Assembly (NCBI RefSeq): GCF_011074955.1
Contig: NZ_WUQJ01000031.1
Span: 230,202-294,201 of the forward strand
DNA from: Marinobacter caseinilyticus
GTDB taxonomy: Bacteria; Pseudomonadota; Gammaproteobacteria; Pseudomonadales; Oleiphilaceae
Direction: 5' to 3'
DNA length: 64,000 nucleotides
Within the stretch, counting starts at the first letter, position 1, and each line of letters opens with the position of its first letter. The notes beneath the pieces are model-generated. The model saw nothing but the letters and a program-made list of their open reading frames with translations. It did not search any database and was not told where the DNA came from. A program made the translations under genes and the position numbers. This document shows, in pieces, positions 27,188 through 37,239 of the stretch.

Positions 27188-28234
27188 TTACAGGTAACCG
27201 AGTTCGGTCAGGTAGGCTTTCAGCATATCGAGTGCTTCCTGAGCCTTATCGCTGCGCTTGCCTTCTTCATCCCACATGGACTGGGCAGTTTTGACCAGCC
27301 GGTTCTGAACGTCGTCCGGCAGAGTGTTGACCTCAACGCCCATTTCTTTGATGGCTTTGGCCAGGGTGACACGCTCTTTGAACAGGTACTCATTGGTGCG
27401 AACCCAGAACTGCTCGGCCAAAGCCTGCTTGACGATCAGCTGCATGTCTTCGGGCAGCTTATCCAGCGCTTTCTGACTGACGATGATGGCGTCCGTGCCG
27501 GCGATGTTCAGGCCTGGCTGCACGTGGTATTTCGCCACCTCGTACAGGCCCATGCTGTAGGCCCCTTGTGCTGCGCCCCAATGGGCACCGTCAACCACGC
27601 CGGAGTCCAGTGCGGAATACAACTCGCCGCCCGGAATGTAAGAGGCCGCCGCACCGGCTTCGGTCAGGAACTTCTGCAGAGCACCGGAAGACCGAATCTT
27701 GAGGCGGGTGAAGTCGTCCCAGGTCTTGATTGGGTTTTTCACCACCATCTCGGTGGGGTAGACCTTGTCCGTGGCCCAGTAAACGCCATATTGAGCGGCT
27801 TCATCCCGGAGCATTTGTTCAAAGCCAAGGCCCTGATGGAAGTAGGCGGCTTCCCAGACATTGCGGAAAGCAAACGGCAGGCCGGAGGCGATGCCTGCCA
27901 GGGTCATCTTATCTTGCGCGTACGCGGGTGAAATGGTGCCCATTTCAAGGATGCCACGGCTGACAGCGTTGAACGTTTCCTGAGCCTTGAACAGCGCGCC
28001 GGATTCGTACAGGGTGAGCTTCAGTCGGCCATCGGTGCGTTCTTCCAGAACATTCTTCAACCGAACCAGACTGTCGGTGTAGGAGCTGCTGGCGCCCGGC
28101 CAGTGGGATTGTACCTTCCAGGTGAAGGTTTCCTGGGCCAGGACCGCGCCGCTAGTCAGGACGGCGGATATTCCCAGCGTCAGGGCAGAGGCATAAACGG
28201 TCAGTTTTCTTCGGTAGTGAGTCAGCGTGTGCAT
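27188..28234 (-). CDS. dctP: TRAP transporter periplasmic binding protein DctP
   Basis: The solute receptor of the TRAP system, 348 residues, DctP family ('FTWKVQSHWPGASSSYTDSL', 'IKTWDDFTRLKIRSSGALQK', 'GVVDGAHWGAAQGAYSMGLY'). The conserved Arg of the carboxylate clamp is expected in 'LKIRSSG', which argues for a carboxylated ligand. A signal peptide ends near VLA-33. The ATG at 28234 has AAGAGG ahead; the open frame continues to 28258. An IclR-type dyad lies 55 bases upstream. Confidence 0.94.
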   Translation of the reverse strand: MHTLTHYRRKLTVYASALTLGISAVLTSGAVLAQETFTWKVQSHWPGASSSYTDSLVRLKNVLEERTDGRLKLTLYESGALFKAQETFNAVSRGILEMGTISPAYAQDKMTLAGIASGLPFAFRNVWEAAYFHQGLGFEQMLRDEAAQYGVYWATDKVYPTEMVVKNPIKTWDDFTRLKIRSSGALQKFLTEAGAAASYIPGGELYSALDSGVVDGAHWGAAQGAYSMGLYEVAKYHVQPGLNIAGTDAIIVSQKALDKLPEDMQLIVKQALAEQFWVRTNEYLFKERVTLAKAIKEMGVEVNTLPDDVQNRLVKTAQSMWDEEGKRSDKAQEALDMLKAYLTELGYL

Positions 28235-28288
28235 GGGTCGACCTCTTGTTGTTGTCAAAAAAGCAGAGACTGCGTTTTCTGTGTCGCG

Positions 28289-28303
28289 TTTCGCACTGCG
28301 GTA
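28289..28303 (-). promoter_or_regulatory. Putative IclR-family operator upstream of dctP
   Basis: Read on the minus strand this is TACCGC-AGT-GCGAAA followed by C, nearly identical to the site at 50394-50408. It is 55 bases upstream of the dctP start. See the finding on the shared dyad. Confidence 0.55.
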
Positions 28304-28540
28304 CTAGTGGTTGCAGAACGAATCACCGTTCTCCGAATTTATCACATGGATGGTTATTTGCAATAGCACGGTGGTTTAAGTTCTCTTCACTTAGGATAGA
28401 ACATCGCGGCACATCGTGTCGGTTCACCGATGCGATGGCTGGCACAGGCCGTGGCGGCTCGGTTCGGGGCCAGCGAACCCTGCGCCACGCCTTGCTTGCC
28501 GCCGTACCCTGTCACATTGGCGACTCGGCAGGTTGAGGCC

Positions 28541-29989
28541 TCAGGTGGACAGGACACGGCGGGTGACGCCGGCGTTTTGCAGCTGTCGGGCATACTCGAT
28601 CAGCGTGCGGTCGCTGAATTTCGGCCCGACGATCTGTACCGCCAGCGGCAGGCCTTCCGGTGAGAGCCCGATCGGAACACTGAGGGCGGGCAAGCCGGCG
28701 ACGGCGGCCAGCCCGGCCCAGACGGTTGCCTCCAGATAGGGTCTGGGTTGACCGTTGATGGTCAGGGTACGGTCAGTGGCCGGACGGTCCTGCGAGTGGG
28801 GGAACGGCAGCGTGTTGATGACCGGACACAACAGCACATCGTAGTGCTGGAAAAACTCAGCCCAACGGGCCTGCAGCTGGGCTCGCTGTTCATCCTGCGC
28901 AAGCCAGTGTGCGTGGGACTGGGTGGCGCCCCGGGCAAAGCGCGTGCGGTAATCATTCTGGCGCGACGTGGTGGCGAACTCGGTGAGTTTGTCGTGCATG
29001 GCCGGCGCCAGTCCGCCACCGATGACACCGGCCAACAGGTCGTAATACAACGCGTCGATTCTCTTCAGCGACCACCCCACCGGTCGGGCATCAGGCGTGA
29101 TTGAGGCGCCAAGCGCTTGCAGCGACGCGATCACTTGCTGCAAACCCGTCCGGACCGCTGCATCCACCGGGGCGTAGTCATCGTCAACCCAGGTGGCAAC
29201 GCGATACTGGGTCAGTGGGATTTCGCGCGCCGCCGGCAAGGCGATCTGCCACCCCGGCGCCAAGTCGTCGTCGGGCCCTGCCAGCAACATCAGCGCCTGT
29301 TCCAGGTCGTCCAGATGGCGAGCCATGGGGCCGGCCACGGTGATGTCCCGATGTGCCAGATTGCCCGGTGGGCCGGGAATGTGGCCGCGTGTGGGTACCA
29401 GGCCATAGGTCGGTTTGAGGCCGTACACGCCACAGAAAGCCGCCGGGGTGCGAATCGAGCCGCCGATGTCGCTGCCCAGTTCCAGCGGCGTCAGGCCCGC
29501 CGCCAAGGCCGCTGCAGCGCCGCCAGAGGAGCCGCCGGGCGTAAGCTTGACGTCCCAGGGGTTGCGGGTGGTGCCGTACAGGCTGTTGTAGCTTTGCAGG
29601 TCTCCGGCCAGTTCCGGCACGTTGGTCTTGCCCATGATAATGGCGCCCGCGTCGATCAGCCGTTGCACGGCTGGCGCGGTGCGGGTGGAGACGTGCTGCC
29701 GCAGCTTGCCGTGGCCGCTGGTGGTAAGCCAGCCTTCAAGCTCAAAGGTTTCTTTGATGGTCATGGGCACACCGTGCAACGGGCCCCAGCTTTCGCCCCG
29801 CTCGGCCGCGGCATCGGCGGCTTGAGCCTGACGTCTGGCGGTTTCGGACTGAATCACCACCACCGCATTGAGCTCGGGGTTGAGGCGTTCAATCCGCTCC
29901 AGAAAATGATCCAGTACCGTCTCGGCGGTATAGCGGCGATGCCGGATGCCGTCGGCGAGATCAAAACAACTGAGGGTATGAAACGTCAT
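28541..29989 (-). CDS. Amidase, amidase-signature family
   Basis: Hydrolyses an amide bond; substrate unknown. The 482-residue protein shows the Ser-cisSer-Lys triad: Lys79 in 'PMTIKETF', Ser154 in 'PGGSSGGAAAAL', Ser178 in 'GSDIGGSIRTPAAF'. The 24-residue spacing between the serines is as in fatty acid amide hydrolase. It is not GatA by context, since no gatB or gatC is near. It is upstream of dctPQM on the same strand with a 306-base gap, so it may feed or accompany the TRAP substrate. Confidence 0.9.
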   Translation of the reverse strand: MTFHTLSCFDLADGIRHRRYTAETVLDHFLERIERLNPELNAVVVIQSETARRQAQAADAAAERGESWGPLHGVPMTIKETFELEGWLTTSGHGKLRQHVSTRTAPAVQRLIDAGAIIMGKTNVPELAGDLQSYNSLYGTTRNPWDVKLTPGGSSGGAAAALAAGLTPLELGSDIGGSIRTPAAFCGVYGLKPTYGLVPTRGHIPGPPGNLAHRDITVAGPMARHLDDLEQALMLLAGPDDDLAPGWQIALPAAREIPLTQYRVATWVDDDYAPVDAAVRTGLQQVIASLQALGASITPDARPVGWSLKRIDALYYDLLAGVIGGGLAPAMHDKLTEFATTSRQNDYRTRFARGATQSHAHWLAQDEQRAQLQARWAEFFQHYDVLLCPVINTLPFPHSQDRPATDRTLTINGQPRPYLEATVWAGLAAVAGLPALSVPIGLSPEGLPLAVQIVGPKFSDRTLIEYARQLQNAGVTRRVLST

Positions 29990-30054
29990 CGGAGCTCCAA
30001 TAGAACTGGGTCAGGGCATCGAACGGTGCACGAACATGGATTAACCGTACAATT

Positions 30055-30073
30055 TGTGAAACAGTATTTCGCA
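30055..30073. promoter_or_regulatory. Imperfect palindrome in the amidase / enoyl-CoA hydratase promoter region
   Basis: TGTGAAA-CAGTA-TTTCGCA is a 7-5-7 dyad with one mismatch in the 127-base gap between the divergent genes. It resembles operators of fatty-acid type regulators, and it contains one half of the IclR-type motif seen elsewhere. The binder is unknown. Confidence 0.4.
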
Positions 30074-30116
30074 AATTCGATGCAATGTACAAATCAACGC
30101 AATTGGGAGACGCCGG

Positions 30117-30863
30117 ATGATTCGAATCGAGCAAGAGCGCGGACTGGTCCACCTGATTATTGATCGTCCCGAAAAAAAGAACGCCCTCACGCGCAGCATG
30201 TACGAGACTCTGACAGAGGCGGTGGATCAGGCCGCCGGGGACGACTCTGTGCACGCCATCGTGATTACCGGTGCCGGTAATGTGTTTACCGCCGGTAACG
30301 ACCTGGACGATTTTCGTACCCGGGCTGCCGAGGAAAATCCAGAGCCGTCGGCGGGTCTGGCCCTGATCGAGCGACTGATGATGTGCCATACGCCGGTGAT
30401 TGCCGGGGTGGAGGGGCTCGCCATCGGCATCGGTACCACCCTGCTGATGCATTGCGATGCGGTGGTGGCGGCCGAATCCGCTGTCTTCAGGACCCCGTTT
30501 GTGGACCTCGGGCTGTGCCCGGAAGCCGCCTCCACCGTCACCATGCCCCTGCACCTGGGTTTTCGTCAGGCCAGCGGTCTGTTGCTGATGGGGGACACTC
30601 TTTCCGGCAGCGAGGCCCTTGCCTGTGGCCTGGCCAGCCAACTTGTAACCGACGGCGAAGCCACTGCAGCGGCCCTGACGCAGGCACGGAAACTGACCGG
30701 CAAGCCCCGGGAGGCCTTACGAACCAGCAAGCAATTGCTCAAGGCGCCGTGGCAAGAGAGCATGCTGGCGGCTCTGAACCGGGAGCGGGAAGCCTTTGGC
30801 GCGCGCCTGCGCTCGGACGATTGCCAGCAGGCCCTGGCCGCCATTGGTTCACGCAAGCGCTAA
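30117..30863 (+). CDS. Enoyl-CoA hydratase/isomerase (crotonase family)
   Basis: A 248-residue crotonase-fold enzyme. The oxyanion-hole region 'FTAGNDLDDF' and 'GLAIGIGTTLLMHCD' are present. At the position of the first catalytic Glu of hydratases (GGxCELA) there is Thr, while a Glu is present in 'LGLCPEAAST'. One-glutamate enzymes in the family are often delta3-delta2-enoyl-CoA isomerases or PaaG-like, so isomerase is as likely as hydratase. GGGAG precedes the ATG. Confidence 0.88.
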   Translation: MIRIEQERGLVHLIIDRPEKKNALTRSMYETLTEAVDQAAGDDSVHAIVITGAGNVFTAGNDLDDFRTRAAEENPEPSAGLALIERLMMCHTPVIAGVEGLAIGIGTTLLMHCDAVVAAESAVFRTPFVDLGLCPEAASTVTMPLHLGFRQASGLLLMGDTLSGSEALACGLASQLVTDGEATAAALTQARKLTGKPREALRTSKQLLKAPWQESMLAALNREREAFGARLRSDDCQQALAAIGSRKR

Positions 30864-31049
30864 CGCGGGCGCCCCGTACCGCAACGGGTAGTCTCTCAGC
30901 GGCAGTCTCCCGGTGGATAGACTCTCAAAGTACCTTGCCGCCATGCGATGAACCCGGCAGGGGTCACCACACAGTGAAATACCGCTACACTGTGGGAAAG
31001 CTCGATTGAGCCGCCGAGTGGGTGGCGACATTCGTTGAGGGAGGGGGCG

Positions 31050-31700
31050 ATGGAGGTCGTATCGGTGAACGTATCCGTACCCAGGAACGTCGACTATGAG
31101 GGCAATACGTTGTCCACCGGGATTTTTAAGCAGCCGGTCCGGGGCCCCGTCTATCTGTCAAAAACCAACCTGGCGGGCGACCGGCAGGCCGACCTGAAGA
31201 ATCACGGCGGCGAGGACAAAGCCGTGTACGCCTTCTCATCCGACCACTACCCCTACTGGCGAGAGGTCCTGGGACCGCCGGACCTGTCGCCGGGTACGTT
31301 TGGTGAAAACCTGACCATCGCCGGCCTTGACGAGTCGGCGCTGCACATTGGTGATCAGCTGCGCATCGGGAGTTGCCTGCTGGAAGTGTCTCAACCCCGG
31401 GTACCCTGCTTTAAACTGGGTCTGGCAGTCGGCCAAAAAACCATGCCCCGGATGTTCAGTGCCCATGCCGAGACCGGCGTGTATCTCCGGGTGTTGTCCG
31501 AGGGATATATTGCCGCCGGAGACTCCGTGACAGTCGTCCGGCAAGGCGCCTCCGGGCTCAGTGTGAAGGCGCTGTACCGGGCGGTTTACGACAGAACGTG
31601 TCGTGAGAGCCAAGCCATCATGGCGCGGGCGGTGCTCATTCCGGAATTGTCCCGCGACTGGAAGGACATGCTGTCAGTCAGGCTGTCACGGGGTCACTAG
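31050..31700 (+). CDS. MOSC-domain protein (YiiM-like)
   Basis: A 216-residue protein with a MOSC domain, a fold related to the molybdenum-cofactor sulfurase C-terminus. 'NHGGEDKAVYAFSSDHYPYW', 'PGTFGENLTIAG' and 'QPRVPCFKLG' (the conserved Cys) match the YiiM group, and the last ~60 residues fit its helical 3-alpha domain. YiiM relatives detoxify N-hydroxylated compounds with a molybdenum cofactor. The ATG at 31050 follows GAGGGAGGGGG; a TTG at 31035 is the only upstream alternative. Confidence 0.87.
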   Translation: MEVVSVNVSVPRNVDYEGNTLSTGIFKQPVRGPVYLSKTNLAGDRQADLKNHGGEDKAVYAFSSDHYPYWREVLGPPDLSPGTFGENLTIAGLDESALHIGDQLRIGSCLLEVSQPRVPCFKLGLAVGQKTMPRMFSAHAETGVYLRVLSEGYIAAGDSVTVVRQGASGLSVKALYRAVYDRTCRESQAIMARAVLIPELSRDWKDMLSVRLSRGH

Positions 31701-31839
31701 TGTGGCGCCCTGCAGTGGCTGATCAGGCGGTGGCTTTTCAGGCCAGCGAAGTAACCAGACAAGGCGCTGACGCACCTCGAATCAATACGGGCAACCTCCT
31801 CGTCGTGCCACCCCGTGGCCATGGGCGGTGGCCACCGGG

Positions 31840-33432
31840 TTACTCGTTCCAGTAGGTAGCCCGCAGCTCCCGCTTCAGTACCTTGCCGATGGTGCTGCGT
31901 GGCAAGGTTTCCCGGAACTCAATGGCCGCCAGGCGTTGGGCTTTGCCCAGGCGGTCGTTGGCCCAGGCCAGGATGTCGGCTTCCCGGTCGTTCATTTGGG
32001 GTTTTCGGACCACCAACCCCAGGGGTGTCTCGCCCCATCGGTCGCTGGGAATGCCGATAACGGCCACATCGGCAACCGCCGGATGGCTGAGCAGCACCTT
32101 TTCCAGATCCACTGCATAAATGTTGAAGCCGCCTGAAATAATCATGTCCTTTCGGCGGTCGAGAATGGTCAGGAAGCCGTCCTCGTCCAGTCGCCCCATA
32201 TCACCACTCTTATAGAACACATCGCCTTCCGGGCTGGTCCAGATCATGTCCCGGGTTTGCGCCTCGCGGTGGTAGTAGCCCCGCATCATGGCGCCGGCAC
32301 GACCGGCAATCTCACCAATTTCGCCGACCGCCAGCGCGTTCCCCTGTTCATCGAGAATGCGGACTTCAGAGCCTTCGGTCGGTTGCCCGACCGTGCCCCA
32401 CTTGTCCGGGTACTGGCCGCAGTCGAGACTGGTGGAAATGCCACCTTCGGTGAGCCCGTAAACCTCCAGCAGATTGCCAGGCCAGCGGGCCATGGCATCG
32501 CGGATCACCTCTGCCCGCAAGGGCGCGCTGGTGGAGAGCTTGAGTTTGAAGCTGGAAAGATCAAAGCGATCGAAGTTGGGTTCCGCCAAAAGCCGCTGGA
32601 TTTGAACGGGCACCAGCATGGCGTGGGTCACCCGGTGATTTTGGGCCAGTTCGAGAAACCGCTGGGCATCAAATTTTGCCATCAGCACCAGTGTGCCCCC
32701 GTTAAACAGTGTGGGCAGCGCCGACACCAGCGTGGTGTTTGAGTACAGTGGCGTCGACACCAGATTGATCGCCTTGCCGTCCAGACCATTGCTGGTCATG
32801 CGTTTGATCTGCCGGGACCGGAAACGGTAATCGTGCAGAATGCCCTTGGGCGTGCCGGTGGTGCCAGAGCTGTAAATAATATTGAAGGCGTCGTCCAGGG
32901 TGACGTCGGCGGGTAACGCCTCAATGGACGCGTTGGCAAGCCAGTCCGGCAGTGTAACGCCGCTGTCCGAGGGCCGGAAATCCAGCCCGATGCGCTGGTC
33001 CGAGGCTATGTTGAGCAGGTCTTCCTGAATTTCTTCGTACAGGCCCTCGTTGCGTCGGGAGAGAAACAGAAAATGCGCCTCACAGTCATTGATCATAAGC
33101 GCCAGGGACTCGCCACTGGCCATGCCCGACAAGGGCACCATGCAGCCGCCGGCCACCAGGGTGCCCAGGTACAGGGCAACGTAATCGGCGCTGTTCTCCG
33201 ACAAGCCCGCCACCGTATCGCCGGTTTGCAGGCCATACGCCCGCAGTTGGTTGGCAATGGCGTTGACGCGATCAATCAGGGCGCGCCAGTTCAGGGTGTG
33301 GTCCCCGTCGATCAGCGCGAGCTTGTCAGGCTGGCTGGTGGCGTAGCGCTGGATCCGGTTGCCAATCGGTTCCAGAGACTCCTGCGAGTTCAGCGGTGCA
33401 TAGACTGGCATTTTCTGCACGGAATCTTTCAT
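31840..33432 (-). CDS. AMP-forming acyl-CoA ligase
   Basis: Activates a carboxylic acid to its CoA thioester via acyl-adenylate. The 530-residue protein has the P-loop 'YSSGTTGTPKGILH', the 'YGLTEGG' motif, 'YKSGDMGRLDEDGFLTILDR' and the C-terminal lysine in 'RSTIGKVLKRELR'. It is a class I adenylate-forming enzyme; substrate not predictable, though the surroundings suggest a medium-chain or dicarboxylic acid. Transcribed alone and divergent from the SDR operon. Confidence 0.9.
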   Translation of the reverse strand: MKDSVQKMPVYAPLNSQESLEPIGNRIQRYATSQPDKLALIDGDHTLNWRALIDRVNAIANQLRAYGLQTGDTVAGLSENSADYVALYLGTLVAGGCMVPLSGMASGESLALMINDCEAHFLFLSRRNEGLYEEIQEDLLNIASDQRIGLDFRPSDSGVTLPDWLANASIEALPADVTLDDAFNIIYSSGTTGTPKGILHDYRFRSRQIKRMTSNGLDGKAINLVSTPLYSNTTLVSALPTLFNGGTLVLMAKFDAQRFLELAQNHRVTHAMLVPVQIQRLLAEPNFDRFDLSSFKLKLSTSAPLRAEVIRDAMARWPGNLLEVYGLTEGGISTSLDCGQYPDKWGTVGQPTEGSEVRILDEQGNALAVGEIGEIAGRAGAMMRGYYHREAQTRDMIWTSPEGDVFYKSGDMGRLDEDGFLTILDRRKDMIISGGFNIYAVDLEKVLLSHPAVADVAVIGIPSDRWGETPLGLVVRKPQMNDREADILAWANDRLGKAQRLAAIEFRETLPRSTIGKVLKRELRATYWNE

Positions 33433-33801
33433 TTCTTAGCCTTTGATGATTGCTGTGTTTTGACTAGTGAAATTAATTTCCGAATATATTGACTCAAAAC
33501 CGGAAGGCATGACAAATTAAATGCTGAGTGTCTCGTCTGGTCAATTCTTTAATCCACTGTATGACGCCAAAATCTCTGACCAGGGATCTGGGCGCCGGCC
33601 GTTGGGAGTGTCTGAGGGCTTAGATAGCTGCGTCACGCTGGCTCGATTTGGAGCCCGCCAAATCGTCGCCACCGTGCCAGACACCCACAGCCTCCAGGGT
33701 CTCTGCCGGTTAACGAATTAACCAGACGAGACGCGCAGTTGGCGTCGCCGCCAGCCGTATTAACGGCAATGACCTCATACAATGATAAAAGGAGCCTGGT
33801 C
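33433..33801. other. Intergenic region, 369 bases, between divergent ligase and SDR genes
   Basis: No gene is supported. A TTCCG (33478-33482) and CGGAA (33501-33505) form a wide dyad near the ligase start that could be two half-sites of a regulator. The stretch close to the ligase is AT-rich, as expected for a promoter. AGGAG (33790-33794) is the ribosome binding site of the SDR gene. Confidence 0.4.
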
Positions 33802-34587
33802 ATGAAGCGATTTAGCGAGCGGGTAGCACTGGTTACCGGCGCCGGTAGCGGTATCGGCCGGGCCACCGCCCTGCGGTTGGCCCGTGAGGGCGCCAGTGTA
33901 GTGTTGGTGGATCAGTCCGAATCGGGCCTGCTGGACACCGAAGCCCTGCTGCGGGAGGGCACCCAAGTGCTGCGCCGGGTAATGGACGTAGCGGATGAAA
34001 GCCAGGTCACCGCCCTGGTGGCGGATGTCATCCGCCGCTTTGGCCAGATTGATGTGTTGTGCAACAACGCCGGCATCAGTGGCGGGCATCCGCCAATCAC
34101 GGCCCAGGACCGCGACGAGTGGGAGCGGGTGCTCGGCGTCAATCTGATCGGCACGATGTTGCTGATCAAGCACGTGGCGCCGCACATGCAGGCCCGCCGA
34201 CAGGGCGCGATTGTCAATACCGCGTCGGTGGCGGGCATTCGCTCCGGCGCCGGCGGCAACGCCTACAGTGCGTCCAAGGCCGGTGTGATCAACCTGACCA
34301 TGACGGCGGCGTGCGATTTGGGGGGTGACAATGTGCGGGTCAATGCAGTTTGTCCCGGCCTGGTGGAAACCGGCATGACCCAGCCGGTGTTTGATTACGC
34401 CCGCGCCAACGAGAAAGCCCATAAGCTGGGCTCCCGCTGCGAGTTGCGCCGTTACGGCGCGCCGGAAGAAATCGCCGCCGCCATCCTGTTTCTGGCCAGC
34501 GACGACGCCAGCTACATTACCGGGCAGGCACTGCCGGTGGATGGTGGCAATACCGCATCACTGAATTTGCCGGGGATGAAAGTCTGA
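33802..34587 (+). CDS. Short-chain dehydrogenase/reductase
   Basis: A 261-residue classical SDR. NAD(P) motif 'VTGAGSGIG' (11-19), 'CNNAG' (87-91), catalytic Ser142, Tyr155 and Lys159 ('YSASK'). Asp37 after strand 2 ('VLVDQS') favours NAD(H). It probably oxidises a 3-hydroxyacyl-CoA or similar alcohol. GGAG is seven bases before the ATG; upstream codons in the frame are not needed. First gene of a plus-strand run; the stop overlaps the thioesterase start (TGATG). Confidence 0.92.
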   Translation: MKRFSERVALVTGAGSGIGRATALRLAREGASVVLVDQSESGLLDTEALLREGTQVLRRVMDVADESQVTALVADVIRRFGQIDVLCNNAGISGGHPPITAQDRDEWERVLGVNLIGTMLLIKHVAPHMQARRQGAIVNTASVAGIRSGAGGNAYSASKAGVINLTMTAACDLGGDNVRVNAVCPGLVETGMTQPVFDYARANEKAHKLGSRCELRRYGAPEEIAAAILFLASDDASYITGQALPVDGGNTASLNLPGMKV

Positions 34588-35045
34588 TGACCGACAACGA
34601 CGAGAACACCCTCGCTAACACCATGATCCGTGGCAGCGAAGACTTGCCTGGATTTCACCGCTTGCTGGGTTATCGCCAGGTATCCTGGGAGGAAAACCGG
34701 GCGGTGCTGGAACTGGAATTACAGCCCAAGCACATTAATCTCGGGGGCGTGGTCCACGGCGGTGTGCTGACGTCGCTGCTGGACATCGTGCTGGCGGAGG
34801 CCGGTACGTACTGCCCATTCCCGGGGCGCATGCGCAAAGCCATCACCCTGTCCCTGACCACCACCTTTACCGGACAGTGTTCCAGTGGCGTGATCCGGGT
34901 CACCGGCGAACGACGGGCCGGGGGGCAGCGAATTTTCAACAGTTCCGGTGAGGCCCGCGATGAGGCCGGTAATCTGCTGGCCATCGCCGAAGGCACTTTT
35001 CGGATACGATCCGGCAGCGAAAAGCCCGAAGGCGTGCCAATCTGA
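34587..35045 (+). CDS. PaaI-type hotdog thioesterase
   Basis: A 152-residue acyl-CoA thioesterase. The conserved '[20 protein letters not shown]' carries the HGG and Asp of the PaaI family. Such enzymes free CoA from stalled thioesters, notably in phenylacetate and related pathways. It is translationally coupled to the preceding SDR and 116 bases before the ACAD gene. Confidence 0.9.
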   Translation: MTDNDENTLANTMIRGSEDLPGFHRLLGYRQVSWEENRAVLELELQPKHINLGGVVHGGVLTSLLDIVLAEAGTYCPFPGRMRKAITLSLTTTFTGQCSSGVIRVTGERRAGGQRIFNSSGEARDEAGNLLAIAEGTFRIRSGSEKPEGVPI

Positions 35046-35161
35046 TTATAGACGACCTGATCGCCTACGACCGGCCAGCCACGATTCGCCAGACGGATCG
35101 TGGCAAATCAAGGCGTGACAGCACAACGGAACAACAAAGATACAGAAAGAGGCAACCCAAT

Positions 35162-36385
35162 ATGTTCGAACTCTCAGATCAAGCCAAGCAATTGCAGCAA
35201 CAGCTGACCGACTTCATGGTTGCGCATATTTACCCCAATGAGCACCGGTACCATGAACAGATCGCCCAGGCGGAAAACCGCTGGGCGCCGACAGCGATCA
35301 TGGAAGAGCTGAAAGTCAAAGCCAAGGCTGCCGGCCTGTGGAATCTGTTCCTGCCGGACAGCGAATACGGTGCCGGTCTCAGCAATTTCGAGTACGCCCA
35401 CCTGTGTGAAATCATGGGTCGCTCCCACCTGGCGCCGGAAGTTTTCAATTGCTCCGCGCCGGACACCGGCAACATGGAAGTGCTGGCGCGGTATGGCACC
35501 CCGGAGCACCAGGAACAGTGGCTCAAGCCACTGCTGAACGGCGAGATTCGTTCCTGCTTCTCAATGACCGAGCCGGCGGTGGCGTCATCCGATGCCACCA
35601 ACATCGCCTGTGAAATTCGCCGGGACGGCGACGAATACGTGATCAACGGCCGCAAATGGTGGTCGTCCGGTGCCATGACCACCACCTGCAAGATTGCCAT
35701 TGTGATGGGCAAAACCGATCCCAGCGCACCCCGGCATGCGCAACAATCCATGATCCTGGTGCCTTTTGACGCCCCCGGGGTCAACATCGTGCGGCCGCTG
35801 ACGGTATTTGGTTACGACCACGCCCCCCACGGCCACGCCGAAGTCGTCTACGACAACGTCCGTGTGCCGGCGTCCAACATCCTGCTCGGCGAAGGCCGGG
35901 GTTTTGAAATCGCCCAGGGCCGCCTCGGTCCGGGGCGAATTCATCACTGCATGCGCACCATCGGGGTGGCCGAGCGCGCCCTCGAGGCCATGTGCCAGCG
36001 AGTCAACGAACGCGAAGCCTTTGGCAAGCAGTTGGTGCGGTTTGATTCCATTCGCAAGGACATCGCCCGTTCGCGGATGGAGATTGAACAGGCCCGGCTG
36101 CTCACCCTGAAGGCGGCTCACATGATGGACACCGTCGGCAACAAGGTGGCCCGTCAGGAAATTGCCATGATCAAAGTGGCCGCGCCCAATATGGCGTTGG
36201 CGGTGCTGGACCGGGCCATTCAGGCTCACGGCGCGTTGGGCGTGTGTCAGGACAGCTTCCTGGCGGCGTCCTGGGCCCACATCCGCACCTTGCGCCTAGC
36301 CGACGGTCCGGACGAGGTGCACCTGGACAGCATCGCCAAGATTGAACTGCGGGACTACCCAAAAGCCACCGCGACCGGACATTAA
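35162..36385 (+). CDS. Acyl-CoA dehydrogenase, ACAD10/11-like
   Basis: A 407-residue FAD enzyme matching the C-terminal domain of ACAD10/11: '[20 protein letters not shown]', '[14 protein letters not shown]', '[20 protein letters not shown]', '[11 protein letters not shown]'. In the animal enzymes this domain is fused to an aminoglycoside-phosphotransferase-like kinase. Here the kinase is a separate gene two positions downstream. Related split pairs act on 4-hydroxyacyl-CoA after phosphorylation (levulinate pathway, LvaA/LvaC). The gene sits in a run with an SDR, that kinase, SurE and a CoA ligase. Confidence 0.93.
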   Translation: MFELSDQAKQLQQQLTDFMVAHIYPNEHRYHEQIAQAENRWAPTAIMEELKVKAKAAGLWNLFLPDSEYGAGLSNFEYAHLCEIMGRSHLAPEVFNCSAPDTGNMEVLARYGTPEHQEQWLKPLLNGEIRSCFSMTEPAVASSDATNIACEIRRDGDEYVINGRKWWSSGAMTTTCKIAIVMGKTDPSAPRHAQQSMILVPFDAPGVNIVRPLTVFGYDHAPHGHAEVVYDNVRVPASNILLGEGRGFEIAQGRLGPGRIHHCMRTIGVAERALEAMCQRVNEREAFGKQLVRFDSIRKDIARSRMEIEQARLLTLKAAHMMDTVGNKVARQEIAMIKVAAPNMALAVLDRAIQAHGALGVCQDSFLAASWAHIRTLRLADGPDEVHLDSIAKIELRDYPKATATGH

Positions 36386-36398
36386 AGGGAGCCTGACC

Positions 36399-37166
36399 AT
36401 GACCAGCCCATTATTCGATTTGACCGGCAAAGTTGCCTTGATCACCGGCTCCACCAAGGGCATCGGCCGTTCCATCGCCGAGGAAATGACCCGCTGCGGC
36501 GCCAAAGTGGTGATTTCCAGCCGCAAAGCCGAGGCCTGCGAGCAGGTCGCCGGCGAACTCAAGGCCCAGGGTTTTGAGGCCACCGCCATCCCCTGCCACG
36601 TCGGCAAGAAGGACGAGCTTCAGAACCTGGTGGATCAAACCCTGGCAACCTGGGGCCAGATCGATGTGCTGGTGTGCAACGCCGCCACCAACCCGGTCTA
36701 CGGTGCCACCCAGGACATGACCGACGAGGCCTGGGACAAGATCATGGACACCAACGTCAAAGGCACCTTCTGGCTGACCCAGATGGTGCTGCCGGGTATG
36801 GCTGAACGCGGCAGCGGCGCGGTGGTGATGCTGTCCAGCATTGCCGGATTGCGGGGCAACACGGTGATCGGCACCTACGGCGTGTCGAAGGCCGCTGAAG
36901 CGGCGCTGGCGCGGAACCTGGCGGTGGAGTGGGGGCCCAAGGGCATCCGGGTGAATGCCATTGCGCCGGGTCTGATCCAGACCGATTTTGCCAAGGCGTT
37001 GTTGGAAGACCCGGTGCGGGTGCAGCGGGCAAAAGATAAAACACCCCTGCGTCGTATCGGCGAACCCGTCGATATTGCCGGTTTGGCGGTGTTTCTGGCC
37101 GCCCCGGCCAGCGCCTACATCACCGGTCAGGTGATCGTCGCCGACGGCGGCGAAACCGCGTGTTAG
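36399..37166 (+). CDS. Short-chain dehydrogenase/reductase
   Basis: A 255-residue SDR. 'LITGSTKGIG' (14-23), catalytic Ser147, Tyr160, Lys164 ('YGVSK'). The NNAG motif is altered to 'CNAAT'. 'SSRK' after strand 2 suggests NADP(H). 13 bases follow the ACAD stop, with a ribosome binding site (AGGGAGCC), so the two are cotranscribed. By position it is the counterpart of LvaD, the SDR that completes 4-hydroxyacyl-CoA processing. That assignment is by analogy. Confidence 0.92.
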   Translation: MTSPLFDLTGKVALITGSTKGIGRSIAEEMTRCGAKVVISSRKAEACEQVAGELKAQGFEATAIPCHVGKKDELQNLVDQTLATWGQIDVLVCNAATNPVYGATQDMTDEAWDKIMDTNVKGTFWLTQMVLPGMAERGSGAVVMLSSIAGLRGNTVIGTYGVSKAAEAALARNLAVEWGPKGIRVNAIAPGLIQTDFAKALLEDPVRVQRAKDKTPLRRIGEPVDIAGLAVFLAAPASAYITGQVIVADGGETAC

Positions 37167-37239
37167 GGCCACACGCCATGAGATTGCGTGCGCGAGGCCG
37201 GTATTCACGCGCGCTGAGTTTGCAATAACGGGAGCTGCA

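Noticed and set aside
28541..29989. Amidase considered as GatA of the tRNA amidotransferase
   Set aside because: No gatB or gatC nearby and the setting is a TRAP importer; a general amidase is the safer call.
30055..30073. Palindrome considered as a PsrA/FadR operator
   Set aside because: The spacing of GAAAC and TTTC does not fit the PsrA consensus (GAAAC-N4-GTTTC); kept only as an unassigned dyad.
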